The translations under genes and the position numbers were made by a program. Shown here piece after piece: positions 43,201 through 51,740 of a stretch of DNA of 64,000 bases (its first letter is position 1; every line of letters starts with the position of its first letter). The stretch is from JAWPMV01 sp039819665. GTDB taxonomy: Bacteria; Bacteroidota; Bacteroidia; J057. Below the pieces are notes generated by a model. It was not told the origin of the DNA, made no database searches, and saw nothing but the letters and a program-made list of their open reading frames with translations. The stretch lies in contig JBCBRM010000030.1 in NCBI GenBank assembly GCA_039819665.1, forward strand, positions 41,510-105,509, written 5' to 3'.

Positions 43201-43933
43201 CATCATAACTGGCCCCATGTGCACCTGCTAAATATGCATAGCCTGCAACTCCGCAAATAGAGTCAGGCTCAAATCTACAGATCTCATTTACTAACCAGAC
43301 ATTTGCATAATCATTAGAGTTCCAAAAGGAAAGACTTTTGAGATATGCATCCTGACTGGAAAATCCAGCAGGACCATCCTCAGCATAAGCGAGGTTAGAA
43401 TAATCCGTTGAAATACGATTTATCCCATCTGTACTATTACCATTGGGGTCTCTTTTTGCCAAAGTGAACTCGATCTTAACATCTGAACTCTGAATACCAA
43501 AAGCACTGGCATTGGAAAAGTAAGGACCTCCGGCATAATCTCCCTGATCTCTAAAGGCCTCATTCAGGTGGTCTATACCTGCCTGAACTACCGCGTCGCT
43601 TATATTGGAACCCATTCCCGGAATGCTATCTGAAGGAAGGTGCATCACATGAACGACTACCGGAATGGTATAGATTTTTTCATTATCGTTTCCACAAGCA
43701 TTGTTTTTGGCCCTATTTCTGACAGTGGGCCATTTTAGTTTCATATGCTCGTAGATATCAGTATCGGTTTTTTTCTGTTTTTTTTGAAAGGCAGGATCCT
43801 TTTTCATGAGGATATCATTGACCTCATCAGTGGCACAAGAAGAAATCTGTGCTTGAAGGGACCGGGACGGAATCAATAAAACAAAGAGTAAGAGAGCGCT
43901 GACAACTATGGGGAGTTTTCTTGTGAGCTTCAT
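40217..43933 (-). CDS. Secreted M43 (pappalysin-type) metalloprotease with SprB, PKD and T9SS sorting domains
   Basis: A 1,238-residue exported protease. A signal peptide ending SRSLQAQ precedes the catalytic domain with the zinc motif HEFGHYLNLYHTF (residues 265-277) and Cys-rich segments (CENGDCLSNGDYVCDTPPD). A Met-turn follows in YENYMDYGYQSC. Then come a CARDB-like domain (VPAVALKNQGSSTITSAQLA), a MAM/jelly-roll-like domain (FPYCQDFESL), one SprB repeat (GTAPYTYSWNSQTA), five PKD domains each with WDFGDG, and a T9SS type A sorting domain (VYPNPSQGIFFLDI ... IYFLNVQAGRKRFIKKITLRK). It is likely secreted and cell-surface anchored, degrading extracellular protein. It is monocistronic, with a perfect palindrome at its start codon. 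Confidence 0.93.
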   Translation of the reverse strand: MKLTRKLPIVVSALLLFVLLIPSRSLQAQISSCATDEVNDILMKKDPAFQKKQKKTDTDIYEHMKLKWPTVRNRAKNNACGNDNEKIYTIPVVVHVMHLPSDSIPGMGSNISDAVVQAGIDHLNEAFRDQGDYAGGPYFSNASAFGIQSSDVKIEFTLAKRDPNGNSTDGINRISTDYSNLAYAEDGPAGFSSQDAYLKSLSFWNSNDYANVWLVNEICRFEPDSICGVAGYAYLAGAHGASYDGIVNEARYWGSSQNASKVHIHEFGHYLNLYHTFNDPDGSGSKSPCENGDCLSNGDYVCDTPPDNSSSAVNCNSNGTANSCTTDADDTSSNNPFTSDVNDMYENYMDYGYQSCQNTFTPGQKERMRIALTTTRASLLTSTGALPVSAVDAEIAEIVSPGASSGCESFVPAVALKNQGSSTITSAQLAVFLDDVYDHSLTWNGSISAGATETINLNSLSTGVGSHNIRIYLQNVNGSIGDGYAQNDTSSICFEIYNPANSFPYCQDFESLSGAPTNWSEENISGGNLWSSFTGGTGCSVDLGNTAYYLDNWNAFYPGTGASLDLFLNSMDLNGLQDAKLFYTRSYKVSYSNRQLSMEVAVSTDCGQSFSTIKSYSNSQLATSSGFEYSLTWEPSSCADWAADSLDLSAYVGGNVLIRFRTNIQAYYAQNLYLDNICVKGTAAATCNGLELSIGSTDETCGNADGTATVQVADGTAPYTYSWNSQTAQTTATATGLTAGSYQVIVEDANGCKDTAQVNINNSGSLPTAGFNFFSSELDMTISNTSTSSTNMSFSWDFGDGNSSTDTNPNHTYTAPGTYRVCLLATNDCGTDTLCRDITLNCLKPDAGYTYSVNELQVSFQEGSIRSTSFSWDFGDGNTSTDADPNHTYVLPGTYTVCLVAISICGTDTFCQDITVSCPGPAADFSYEATNREVTFSDQSVEAESFSWDFGDGATSTLANPVHSYDSVGTYEVCMIASNICGNDTICQTVEVDCPLPIAGFGHDASNLNIIFLNQSSFSTAYAWDFGDGNSSNLPRPFHSYDLPGTYTVCQTVINECGQDSMCQSVVVSCPGPQASFSYDLDGFNLTLFNNSSANAEYNWDFGDGNTSKDFEPVHTFDSAGTYFVSLEASTICGTDTIGLEIEVSSATSISPDQLLAVSVYPNPSQGIFFLDIEDARTDQLKIQVNDIRGRLVLDKEVNSLSSKTKEQIDLSGNPEGIYFLNVQAGRKRFIKKITLRK

Positions 43934-43935
43934 AC

Positions 43936-43956
43936 TCCCAATATCTGATATTGGGA
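43936..43956. promoter_or_regulatory. Perfect palindrome abutting the M43 protease start codon
   Basis: TCCCAATATC and its exact reverse complement flank a single central T, 10-bp arms. Only 2 bases separate it from the ATG complement (43931-43933). As DNA it is a fine operator; as RNA it would form a hairpin across the ribosome-binding region. Confidence 0.5.
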
Positions 43957-44029
43957 AATCTTATATATATGAAAAAGAGGTAATATTTTTCATGTGAAAT
44001 ATTTGGGAATAAAGAGTAGTTGTTTTGAT

Positions 44030-45454
44030 CTATAGGGTCTTGAGGTATTCAATTACAGCTCTGCGTTCAATGGCGCTTAATTCATCTCCGAAATCATGGC
44101 CCTGATTTCCATACCCTGGCTGACTGGTGTCAAAGGTTCCCTTATCCTTGTGATCTTCTTTCACCACATACTCCAGACCAATTTTGTCATCTATTTCATA
44201 GGCAAGGCCTTGTGGAGTTTTTTCGACTGACCAATAAGTCGGTCTTTGACTAGTATCTAGCAAATCTTCCAGAGTAGGAATAGAAGCATTATGTAAATAA
44301 GGTGCTGTAGCCCAAACACCATCCAGGGGGGGAGCCATATAACCGGCTGATACCTTCAATTCGGATTGAGGAGGACTTTGGGCGAACCAGCTGGAGTTAT
44401 ACCATTGGGCAAGATTGGATTGTTGAGCGAAATACTGGGCATACAAGGGATCGGTTTTTATCTCATCCAGTGGAACAATTTTATTGGGATAATAGGGGAG
44501 ACGGCCATAGGTTCCATGGCATTTTTCACAACTGGAAGTAAATATTTCTTCTCCTCTTCGGGCTAGTTGTTTGTCTATTTCTCCGGGAAATTTGGGGGGC
44601 TCCAATGAATATAGCCATGCAATTACATCTTTGAAATTCTGTTGAACGGCCCTAGCTGTAGTACTATCAACCGTTCCTTGGGTGGAGGCTTGCATAAGTA
44701 CTTTAGAATAATCTCCCCTGCCCATCCCATTGTAATACAAAGCCTTTTTCTTTTTGAGGTTCCAAAGCGGGGGAACATCTGAAGCGATATTAAAGGCATT
44801 CATCTCAAATTGTGGTTCGGCTGAATAAGTCAGGTCCACAGGATTTCGATGCATAGCATATGCTTCTTCTAGGCGAAAGGCAGGATTTACGAGAGGATTT
44901 GTCGTTTGAACATAATCCAGGGCAGGCTGAAACCATTGATTATAATGGGCGAAAGCTTCCTTTTCGAGGGGAGACTTTCTGCTTGCTCGATTGGCGATTA
45001 CCTTCAACAATTTCCATTGGCGAGGAAGGTTTGCCTGGAAATTGGTACCTGGCCCTCCCAAACCAAAAATAACCTTTCCATCCAAACTATAAGCAGCCGA
45101 AGAATGGCAGGAGAAACAACTTCCACTTACTACCTCCGCACCATTGAACGCCCTAAATGCTATATTTTCATGGACGATATGCTTATTGCTCCCTTCACGA
45201 TCCAGAATGGTATCCGTAAACTTTTCCATGCTTTTTTTGAAAAGGGAGATAGGGATTCCTGAACCAATATAATCACCCGTCGTCAGGTATTTGAACCCTT
45301 TTTCTGCATCTCCAGTCAGGTCCTGTGGATTTTCCATCACCCGATAAACTCCTGTTGGGCGTTCATTAGGATTGGGGGCATCGACCATAAGATTTTTACT
45401 ACATGCTAAGAGGAGGAAGGCTATAGATAAGGAATAAAGGTAGGCGGATCTCAT
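44030..45454 (-). CDS. Dihaem c-type cytochrome lipoprotein (RoxA/cytochrome-c-peroxidase-like), copy 2 of a tandem pair
   Basis: A 474-residue predicted lipoprotein (lipobox AFLLLACSK). Two haem-attachment motifs: CFSCH at residues 113-117 and CEKCH at 309-313. The C-terminal domain has the YMAPPLDGVWATAPYLHNAS segment typical of dihaem peroxidase/RoxA-type proteins, where the Met can be an axial ligand, and ends GDELSAIERRAVIEYLKTL. It is anchored outside the cytoplasm, probably in the outer membrane, and either transfers electrons or oxidises a small substrate. No MauG-type tryptophan signature was identified. It is 41 bases downstream of its paralogue in the same direction, so the two are one operon. 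Confidence 0.82.
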   Translation of the reverse strand: MRSAYLYSLSIAFLLLACSKNLMVDAPNPNERPTGVYRVMENPQDLTGDAEKGFKYLTTGDYIGSGIPISLFKKSMEKFTDTILDREGSNKHIVHENIAFRAFNGAEVVSGSCFSCHSSAAYSLDGKVIFGLGGPGTNFQANLPRQWKLLKVIANRASRKSPLEKEAFAHYNQWFQPALDYVQTTNPLVNPAFRLEEAYAMHRNPVDLTYSAEPQFEMNAFNIASDVPPLWNLKKKKALYYNGMGRGDYSKVLMQASTQGTVDSTTARAVQQNFKDVIAWLYSLEPPKFPGEIDKQLARRGEEIFTSSCEKCHGTYGRLPYYPNKIVPLDEIKTDPLYAQYFAQQSNLAQWYNSSWFAQSPPQSELKVSAGYMAPPLDGVWATAPYLHNASIPTLEDLLDTSQRPTYWSVEKTPQGLAYEIDDKIGLEYVVKEDHKDKGTFDTSQPGYGNQGHDFGDELSAIERRAVIEYLKTL

Positions 45455-45495
45455 ATATTAGGAATATCTGGAAAATTTAGGAAGCTTTTCTTGGA

Positions 45496-46893
45496 TTACA
45501 AGCTTTTTAGGTATTCAATCACTGCCTTCCTTTCTCCAGGACTAAATTCATCCCCAAAGGTATGACCGTAATTTCCATACCCCAGCATATTTGTATCATA
45601 GGTTTTCTTTCCCTGTCCATTGTTTTCTTCTTTATATTTCCAACCTACTGCTTCTAAGTCATAATCTGTTGAGTTAAAACTTCGTGACCAATACGTGGGC
45701 CTTTTAGAACTCTCCAGTAAGGTCTCAAGATTGGGTACAGATCCATTGTGGAGATAAGGAGCAGTAGCCCAGACGCCATCCAAAGGAGGGGCCATATAGC
45801 CAAAGGAGGGAATGAGTTGTGCGGGATCGGCTGATTTTCCAAACCAACTTTCATTGTACCAGTCGAATATCTCGCTATTCATTGCATATTGAGCATAGAC
45901 GGAATCTGTCTTTACCTCATCGATGGGAATTATTTTATTGGGATAATAGGGGCGGTCTCCATAGGTCCCATGGCATTTCTCACAATTGTCTATAAAGAGT
46001 TGTTTTCCTTGTAAAGCGAGTTTCTGATCTATATGTCCTGGGTATTTGGGAGCTTCCAAGGACTCCAGCCATGCGAGTACATCCTTAAAATTCTGTTGTA
46101 CTTCTCGGGCGGCTGTGCTGTCATGTATACCTAGTACAGAAACCTGCATCAGTAATTTTGTGAAATCTCCTCTGCCACTTCCATTGAAATAGAGGGCATT
46201 TTTCTTTTTTACATGCCAAAGGGGCGGGACATCGGTACCTATGGCAAGTTTGGGTATTTCATAATTTGCTTCTTCTTTAAAACTCAAGTCATCCGGATTT
46301 CTGAAAGCAAGGGAAGCTTCTTCTATGCGAAAAGCAGGATTAATTCCCAGTTTAGGCATTACAATGGCGGGCAATACCTGCTGATACCATTTGTGCTGCT
46401 CTTCATAGTTTTGCCAGACTTCAGAATCTTTGCCGTATTTCCGCTTGATCATCCAGGCAATTACATCAAAAGGGGGCTTCATATTTCGGGTAAAGTCTCC
46501 CAGGCTATTTCCAAGTCCCAATACAACTTCTCCATTGAGTTCTCCCGCATGACAAGTAAAGCAATTGCCACTAACCAGCATCTCTTTACTCCCGCCTTCA
46601 AAGGCAGTAAAGAAATAGGGCAGTTGAGCATTATCTCCTTCTCGATTTAATACAGTATCCTGAGTCTGTCCGAAAAAACGGTTAAAGATATTCAGAGGGA
46701 CTCCATTTCCTACAGCATCCCCATAACTGATATAATCCAAGCCTCTTTGAGCGTCTCCTCCTTTTTGTTGTTGAGAGGGAAATACACGATATACATTTTT
46801 GCTTTGAGGACTTGCTATGGGACCTTTAAGGCTACTTTTGCAGGCAAATAGGAAAATAAGGCCCAGAATTACGGACATGTATTTTTTAGGCAT
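45496..46893 (-). CDS. Dihaem c-type cytochrome lipoprotein (RoxA/cytochrome-c-peroxidase-like), copy 1 of a tandem pair
   Basis: A 465-residue paralogue of the next gene with the same plan: lipobox LIFLFACKS, haem motifs CFTCH (residues 111-115) and CEKCH (304-308), shared blocks such as VPPLWHVKKKNALYFNGSGR and YMAPPLDGVWATAPYLHNGS, and a C-terminal GDEFSPGERKAVIEYLKSL. The conserved spacing between haems (about 190 residues) suggests two cytochrome-c lobes with a substrate or electron-transfer interface between them. It is the first gene of the pair. The haem motifs are certain from the sequence; the enzymatic role is not. Confidence 0.82.
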   Translation of the reverse strand: MPKKYMSVILGLIFLFACKSSLKGPIASPQSKNVYRVFPSQQQKGGDAQRGLDYISYGDAVGNGVPLNIFNRFFGQTQDTVLNREGDNAQLPYFFTAFEGGSKEMLVSGNCFTCHAGELNGEVVLGLGNSLGDFTRNMKPPFDVIAWMIKRKYGKDSEVWQNYEEQHKWYQQVLPAIVMPKLGINPAFRIEEASLAFRNPDDLSFKEEANYEIPKLAIGTDVPPLWHVKKKNALYFNGSGRGDFTKLLMQVSVLGIHDSTAAREVQQNFKDVLAWLESLEAPKYPGHIDQKLALQGKQLFIDNCEKCHGTYGDRPYYPNKIIPIDEVKTDSVYAQYAMNSEIFDWYNESWFGKSADPAQLIPSFGYMAPPLDGVWATAPYLHNGSVPNLETLLESSKRPTYWSRSFNSTDYDLEAVGWKYKEENNGQGKKTYDTNMLGYGNYGHTFGDEFSPGERKAVIEYLKSL

Positions 46894-47098
46894 GAGAAGG
46901 CATTTATGTTGTAAAACGCTTAAAGCTAAAAATTGTTGGTTGTCAATTAAAGGTTAAAATGCTGGGTTTTTACCCATTAAATCATTATAATTATCTAAGC
47001 ACTAAATACTTAACAAGCATTTTTTTTTCAATTAGCAGCCTCCCTTACCCTTATCCCAAAGGGTGATCTACATTTTGTCTCTCACATAATTCTTAGTC

Positions 47099-49588
47099 AT
47101 GAACAGAAGTCTACTTTTGCTTTGCTTACTATTCCTGGGTTTTGCAGAACTTATTGCACAAGCACCTCAAGGCATCAATTATCAAGCGGTAGTGCGGGGA
47201 AATTCTGGAAACCTGCAAATCAATCAGACGCTCGGGGTACGCTTTAGTATAGAAGATGGTACCAATGTCGTTTACCAAGAGCTCCATAATACGAACAGCA
47301 ATGGTTTTGGTCTAGTGGAGCTGGTAATTGGAAAAGGAACTCCACTCACAGGAACTTTCAATGCAGTTCCCTGGTCCCAGGGGCCTTATTTTCTCAAAGT
47401 TGAAATTGATGATGGTACTGGTTTCCAAAACCTAGGTACCACCGAATTAGTAAGTGTACCTTTTGCCCTATATGCAGAAACAGCCTCTACGGTTGAGAAC
47501 ATTGTGCTTACGGATTTAGATGATGTCGCAAACCAGGCTCCCATGATCGGACAGGTCCTGAAATGGGATGGAACGAACTGGGTGCCAGAAGATGATTTGC
47601 AAGAAGATGGAGATATCGATCCCACAAATGAAATCCAAAGCCTTTCTATTGCAGGGAATATTATCAGCCTTAATAATGGAGGAGGAAGTGTAGCTCTTCC
47701 TTCGCTCAATTTGACGGTAGGGGCAGGACTAGATTATAGTGGAAATGTCTTGACAAACTCAGGGGATATAGATGCCTCGGATGATATTACTATAGGTACT
47801 CCAGCAGGAGGAGACCTGGGGGGAGTCTATCCGAATCCTACGGTAGCCGCCTTGCAGGGCTTAGCGATATCAGCAGTACCCCCTGCTGCCGGGCAGGTAT
47901 TGGCCTTTATCAATGGGCAGTGGGAACCCGCTGATGACAATAACCTATTTGGTGCGACAGCAGGTGGAGATTTAAGTGGGACCTATCCGGACCCTACTGT
48001 TTCAGGTATTCAGGGTAATAGTGTTTCCAATAGTGCTCCCGCGACTGGGCAAGTTTTAAAATGGGATGGTTCGCAGTGGACCCCTTCTGATGATCAGTCG
48101 GGAAGTTCTGTATGGAATACTAGCGGAACAACTGCCTACTATAATAGCGGGGATGTGGGTATAGGGACTACGGTTCCGGATGCCAGCCTTGAAATAAATC
48201 AAAACAGCTCATTGACTGATCCTCATATTTTGCTGCATGAAAATGGGAACGATTACGCTCGACTTAACTTTGATAACAATAATGGGAGTAACTATTGGAC
48301 GATCGCTGCTTATATCGCTTCAAATAATCAAAATGATCGCCTGAATTTCTGGAATGGTACATCAGGAGATGTTATGACCATTACTGGGGATGGGGAAGTT
48401 GGAATAGGTGTAGGAATTTCACCGAAAGTGCCTTTTCATGTAGGGAATGGACGTCGGATACTATTTGGGACGGATACCCTGGGCAATGGAGATAAACTAA
48501 TGTTCTTGCCTGACTTGCACGCTTTTCGTGTAGGTACGGTAGCAACAGGCGCTGCTTCTACGTATTGGAATCGAGATAGTATCGGACTTTATTCCTTTGC
48601 TTCAGGATTAAATACCCGCGCACAGGGATTTGGTGCTACTGCTATGGGAAGAGATACAGAGGCTACCAATAGCTATGCTTTTGCATCGGGATTTTTCACC
48701 AATGCTGATGGTCAATATTCGACGGCAATGGGATTTAATACTGATGCCTTTGCACTCGGATCTACTGCACTAGGATATAGTACAGATGCCGAGGAAAACT
48801 ATTCTTTTGCTGCTGGCTATTTTGCAGAAGCTCAGGCAATTTATTCGGTTGCCATTGGAAATGCTGTACGGGCTCAATCTTTTGCTTCCATGGCAGTAGG
48901 GCGCTATAATGTCGGAGGGGGAAGTGCTACTAGTTGGCTTAGCAGTGATCCCATTTTTGAAATAGGCATAGGTACTGGGCCAAGTTCCCGGGCAAATGCA
49001 GTTACAGTAAGGAAAAATGGAAATGTTGGGATTGGTACGACAGTACCCTTAGACCGACTTCATGTAAATGGTCGTGTACGACTGCAGACTGTTGAATACT
49101 TTGAAGATGGGGGAACCAGTGAAATCGCAGTTAGAGGAGATCTAAGACCCTCTGCTGATAATACCTATGATATTGGGACTTCTACTTTGAGATATGATGA
49201 TGTGTATGCAACCAGCGGTACAGTCAATACTTCAGATCTTCGCGACAAAGAAAATATCCGTCCAATTCCTTATGGGCTAACAGAGATAATGAAACTAAAT
49301 CCAGTGATATACAATTGGAAAGATCGTCCTGAAAGTGATCCAAAATTAGGGCTTATTGCTCAAGAGTTATTACCTGTACTAAAAGAAGTGGTGAAAACTC
49401 ATGACTTTGAGGTGAGTGAAGAGGATGAGAGCCTGACTCGAGTTCAACTGGATCGCCTGGGCGTCTATTATTCTGACATCATTCCGGTATTGATAAAGGC
49501 TACTCAGGAGCAGCAGGATATCATCAAAAAGCAACAAAAAGTGATTGAGGAAATGCAGATGCGTCTAGAAAATCTTGAGAAAAAGTAA
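47099..49588 (+). CDS. Surface fibre protein with YadA-like head repeats and S74 chaperone domain
   Basis: An 829-residue exported protein. The signal peptide (LLLLCLLFLGFAELIAQ) leads into the common Bacteroidota N-terminal module APQGINYQAVVRGNSGNLQ ... LGTTELVSVPFALYAETA. Repeats of GGDLGGVYPNPTVAALQG and GGDLSGTYPDPTVSGIQG follow. A stretch of YadA-head-like 14-residue repeats comes next (ASGLNTRAQGFGATAMGRDT, YSTAMGFNTDAFALGSTALG, YSVAIGNAVRAQSFASMAVG). The C-terminus is a peptidase S74 intramolecular chaperone domain (TSDLRDKENIRPIPYGLTEI, MKLNPVIYNW, LGLIAQELLPVLKEVV) and a coiled coil (QEQQDIIKKQQKVIEEMQMR). It likely trimerises into a surface fibre or tailspike-like structure that self-processes. 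The gene is monocistronic. Confidence 0.87.
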   Translation: MNRSLLLLCLLFLGFAELIAQAPQGINYQAVVRGNSGNLQINQTLGVRFSIEDGTNVVYQELHNTNSNGFGLVELVIGKGTPLTGTFNAVPWSQGPYFLKVEIDDGTGFQNLGTTELVSVPFALYAETASTVENIVLTDLDDVANQAPMIGQVLKWDGTNWVPEDDLQEDGDIDPTNEIQSLSIAGNIISLNNGGGSVALPSLNLTVGAGLDYSGNVLTNSGDIDASDDITIGTPAGGDLGGVYPNPTVAALQGLAISAVPPAAGQVLAFINGQWEPADDNNLFGATAGGDLSGTYPDPTVSGIQGNSVSNSAPATGQVLKWDGSQWTPSDDQSGSSVWNTSGTTAYYNSGDVGIGTTVPDASLEINQNSSLTDPHILLHENGNDYARLNFDNNNGSNYWTIAAYIASNNQNDRLNFWNGTSGDVMTITGDGEVGIGVGISPKVPFHVGNGRRILFGTDTLGNGDKLMFLPDLHAFRVGTVATGAASTYWNRDSIGLYSFASGLNTRAQGFGATAMGRDTEATNSYAFASGFFTNADGQYSTAMGFNTDAFALGSTALGYSTDAEENYSFAAGYFAEAQAIYSVAIGNAVRAQSFASMAVGRYNVGGGSATSWLSSDPIFEIGIGTGPSSRANAVTVRKNGNVGIGTTVPLDRLHVNGRVRLQTVEYFEDGGTSEIAVRGDLRPSADNTYDIGTSTLRYDDVYATSGTVNTSDLRDKENIRPIPYGLTEIMKLNPVIYNWKDRPESDPKLGLIAQELLPVLKEVVKTHDFEVSEEDESLTRVQLDRLGVYYSDIIPVLIKATQEQQDIIKKQQKVIEEMQMRLENLEKK

Positions 49589-49892
49589 TGAGAATAAAAT
49601 TTAATAAAATTTTAATGTCTGAACATTAATCCAAAATTGTTCAGGCATTTTGTTTAAATCTCTGCGTGAATGGCTAAATTTTATGATAGTAATACTTGTT
49701 TAGATGAAATTTCCTCTATTTGGGAGTTTAGATATGCTTTCGTTTAAAAAATGACAAGAAATTGCTTATGTGGTGGCATAATGTTTGAGCTTTTGCGATC
49801 AGATGGGATGTATGGCTGATATATTAGCCGTAGACACACATTTGTTTACCTGGCAACACTTATAATTAATTCAAGGAATAACCAAGGTAAAT
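49589..49892. other. Intergenic region before the GNAT gene
   Basis: After the fibre-gene terminator, 240 AT-rich bases precede the next start. I see no TAnnTTTG element of quality, only a 16-codon ORF, and no RNA structure. Confidence 0.4.
49616..49655 (+). terminator. Intrinsic terminator after the S74 fibre gene
   Basis: TGTCTGAACA (49616-49625) pairs with TGTTCAGGCA (49638-49647), one G-U pair, 12-base loop, followed by TTTTGTTT. It lies 27 bases past the stop of the fibre gene. Confidence 0.75.
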
Positions 49893-51740
49893 ATGAGCTG
49901 CAAAATTGAGTATTATCAGAATCAAGAGGTTCTGGAAATAGCATCAATTGATGAGTATATACTGGAATGGGGAAATCTACTAAGCAAGCAAGTTACATTT
50001 TCTGCTTTACAGAATCCCGCTTTTGTATGCACCTGGTATAGACACTATTTTGAGAGCTTTTCACCTCTACTTGTTCTTGCAAAAGATGAAGAAGGCAGAA
50101 TCGTTGCTGTTCTGCCCCTCGCCGTATGCAGAAAACATAACTACGTGGTATGTGCAGGAAATGAACTTGCAGAATATCACGGATGGGTAGCAAGTCCTGA
50201 ATATGAGGTAGAATTTGTACTCAAAAGTCTTAAGCTCTTAAAAGAAACTTTAGCATTCAAGGACTGGCAGTTAAACTGGTTGGCTCCTGGTACTGATTTA
50301 AGTTGGCTGAATTCAACCGAATTGGCTAAAGAAGGAATCTACTTCCTTACAGAAGAGATCGTTGACCCCCTTTGGAACCTCCAAGACCCTACAAAACTCA
50401 AGAAAATCCGGAAACGTGCCAACGTAAAACGATGCTTTAAGCAATACGAGGCGAGAGGGGATTTTAGATATGAGCGCATTCTGGATAAAGAAAGGATGGA
50501 GGAATTGCTAGAGGAATTTGCGAAACAAAGCGATTTCAAGAAAGAAGCGATTTTCAACCGTAGGCTATTTGAGGATGATCCCCATATCAAGGACTTTCTG
50601 ATTGATATGCAGGACTATCCTGATTTGAACCATTTCTCTGTCCTTTGGCTGGATGACAAACCCATTGGATTTAACCATGGAGTAGTGGAGGGGGACCAAA
50701 TGTGTCTGGCAGGTTATACGAGTTATGATCCTTCAGAGAGTCGCAATTCTCCCGGAAAACTTCACCTGATAGAATTGGCCCGCATCTCTACGGAGGAAGG
50801 GTACGAACGAATCGACCTTACTCCTGGTAAGGATGCCTACAAGTCTCGATTTGCCAACGATAGCAGACAGGTTCAAAAAATCCATTTCTATTTTAGCAAA
50901 ATGGAATTTCAGAAGGCTAGACTAGCTAATAAAATAAAGGAAGCCTCAACTACTTTTCTAGAAAAAGTAGGCATAAGCCCTTATGATCTGAAGTTTTGGA
51001 AAATTGACTTTCTTGCCTGGATTGATGAAGTCAAAACCTATGGATTGGGAACGACCTTCAAAAGGATAAATACCTGGTTTAATAGTTCTGAGGAGATTCA
51101 GGTGTTTCAGGCTATGGATATGAGGCGCCACTCTGCGCCCGTTGACTTACCAGAAGCATATTCTATTAGGAAGAATGACTACCACTGTTTGTTGGAGTAC
51201 GAAGGAAGTACCGAATTTATGCTTCGTCGGGAGCTATTTCAGGAGTCTCTCAACCGATTTGCACGAGGAGATGACTACTATGCATTACTAAAAGATAATA
51301 AAATCGTTTTTGCTGCCTGGCTGAGAAATGGGAAGTATGCACTTAGGTTTCCCAATACTCTTCAGGATCACCAATTTCCAGAGAGCAGTAGGATCGTTTA
51401 TGATCCGAAAAGCTATCAGTCCAGCCTCTACAAGGATGCGCTACTTCCTTTCTATGAGTTTATTCTAAAGGATTGCTTGGAACAAGGTTTCGAAAAATTA
51501 TATTTCGCTTTCCCATCCCAAGAAGCTACCTCCAAAGATTTTATAGAAAAACGGAAATTGAAAAAATACCTTCAAGTTGAGGACAAGCGCGTGCTACGCA
51601 TTTTTGGACACAGCATGATAAATGATTTTAGCATAAAAGAAGAGCTGCTGACTGATCCCAAACCGGAACTTAAGCAGCATTCATCCAATAGAAAAGGAAA
51701 AGGAAGGCGTAGAAGAAAGCTGGAAAAGCAGATCGGCTAA
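49893..51740 (+). CDS. GNAT-fold acyltransferase of the Acetyltransf_6 (BcsL/FemAB-like) type, duplicated
   Basis: A 615-residue cytoplasmic protein with a GNAT Acetyltransf_6 domain in its first half: KKIRKRANVKRCFKQYEARG, FSVLWLDDKPIGFNHGVVEG, YTSYDPSESRNSPGKLHLIE, ARISTEEGYERIDLTPGKDA, which closely fits family members that acylate polysaccharide or peptidoglycan precursors. A second GNAT-like half follows (about residues 405-575: EYEGSTEFMLRRELFQESLN, YYALLKDNKIVFAAWLRNGK, LEQGFEKLYFAFPSQEATSK). The C-terminus is a Lys/Arg tail. It is convergent with a glycosyltransferase gene, sharing the stop-codon bases, which suggests exopolysaccharide or lipopolysaccharide modification. Confidence 0.75.
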   Translation: MSCKIEYYQNQEVLEIASIDEYILEWGNLLSKQVTFSALQNPAFVCTWYRHYFESFSPLLVLAKDEEGRIVAVLPLAVCRKHNYVVCAGNELAEYHGWVASPEYEVEFVLKSLKLLKETLAFKDWQLNWLAPGTDLSWLNSTELAKEGIYFLTEEIVDPLWNLQDPTKLKKIRKRANVKRCFKQYEARGDFRYERILDKERMEELLEEFAKQSDFKKEAIFNRRLFEDDPHIKDFLIDMQDYPDLNHFSVLWLDDKPIGFNHGVVEGDQMCLAGYTSYDPSESRNSPGKLHLIELARISTEEGYERIDLTPGKDAYKSRFANDSRQVQKIHFYFSKMEFQKARLANKIKEASTTFLEKVGISPYDLKFWKIDFLAWIDEVKTYGLGTTFKRINTWFNSSEEIQVFQAMDMRRHSAPVDLPEAYSIRKNDYHCLLEYEGSTEFMLRRELFQESLNRFARGDDYYALLKDNKIVFAAWLRNGKYALRFPNTLQDHQFPESSRIVYDPKSYQSSLYKDALLPFYEFILKDCLEQGFEKLYFAFPSQEATSKDFIEKRKLKKYLQVEDKRVLRIFGHSMINDFSIKEELLTDPKPELKQHSSNRKGKGRRRRKLEKQIG

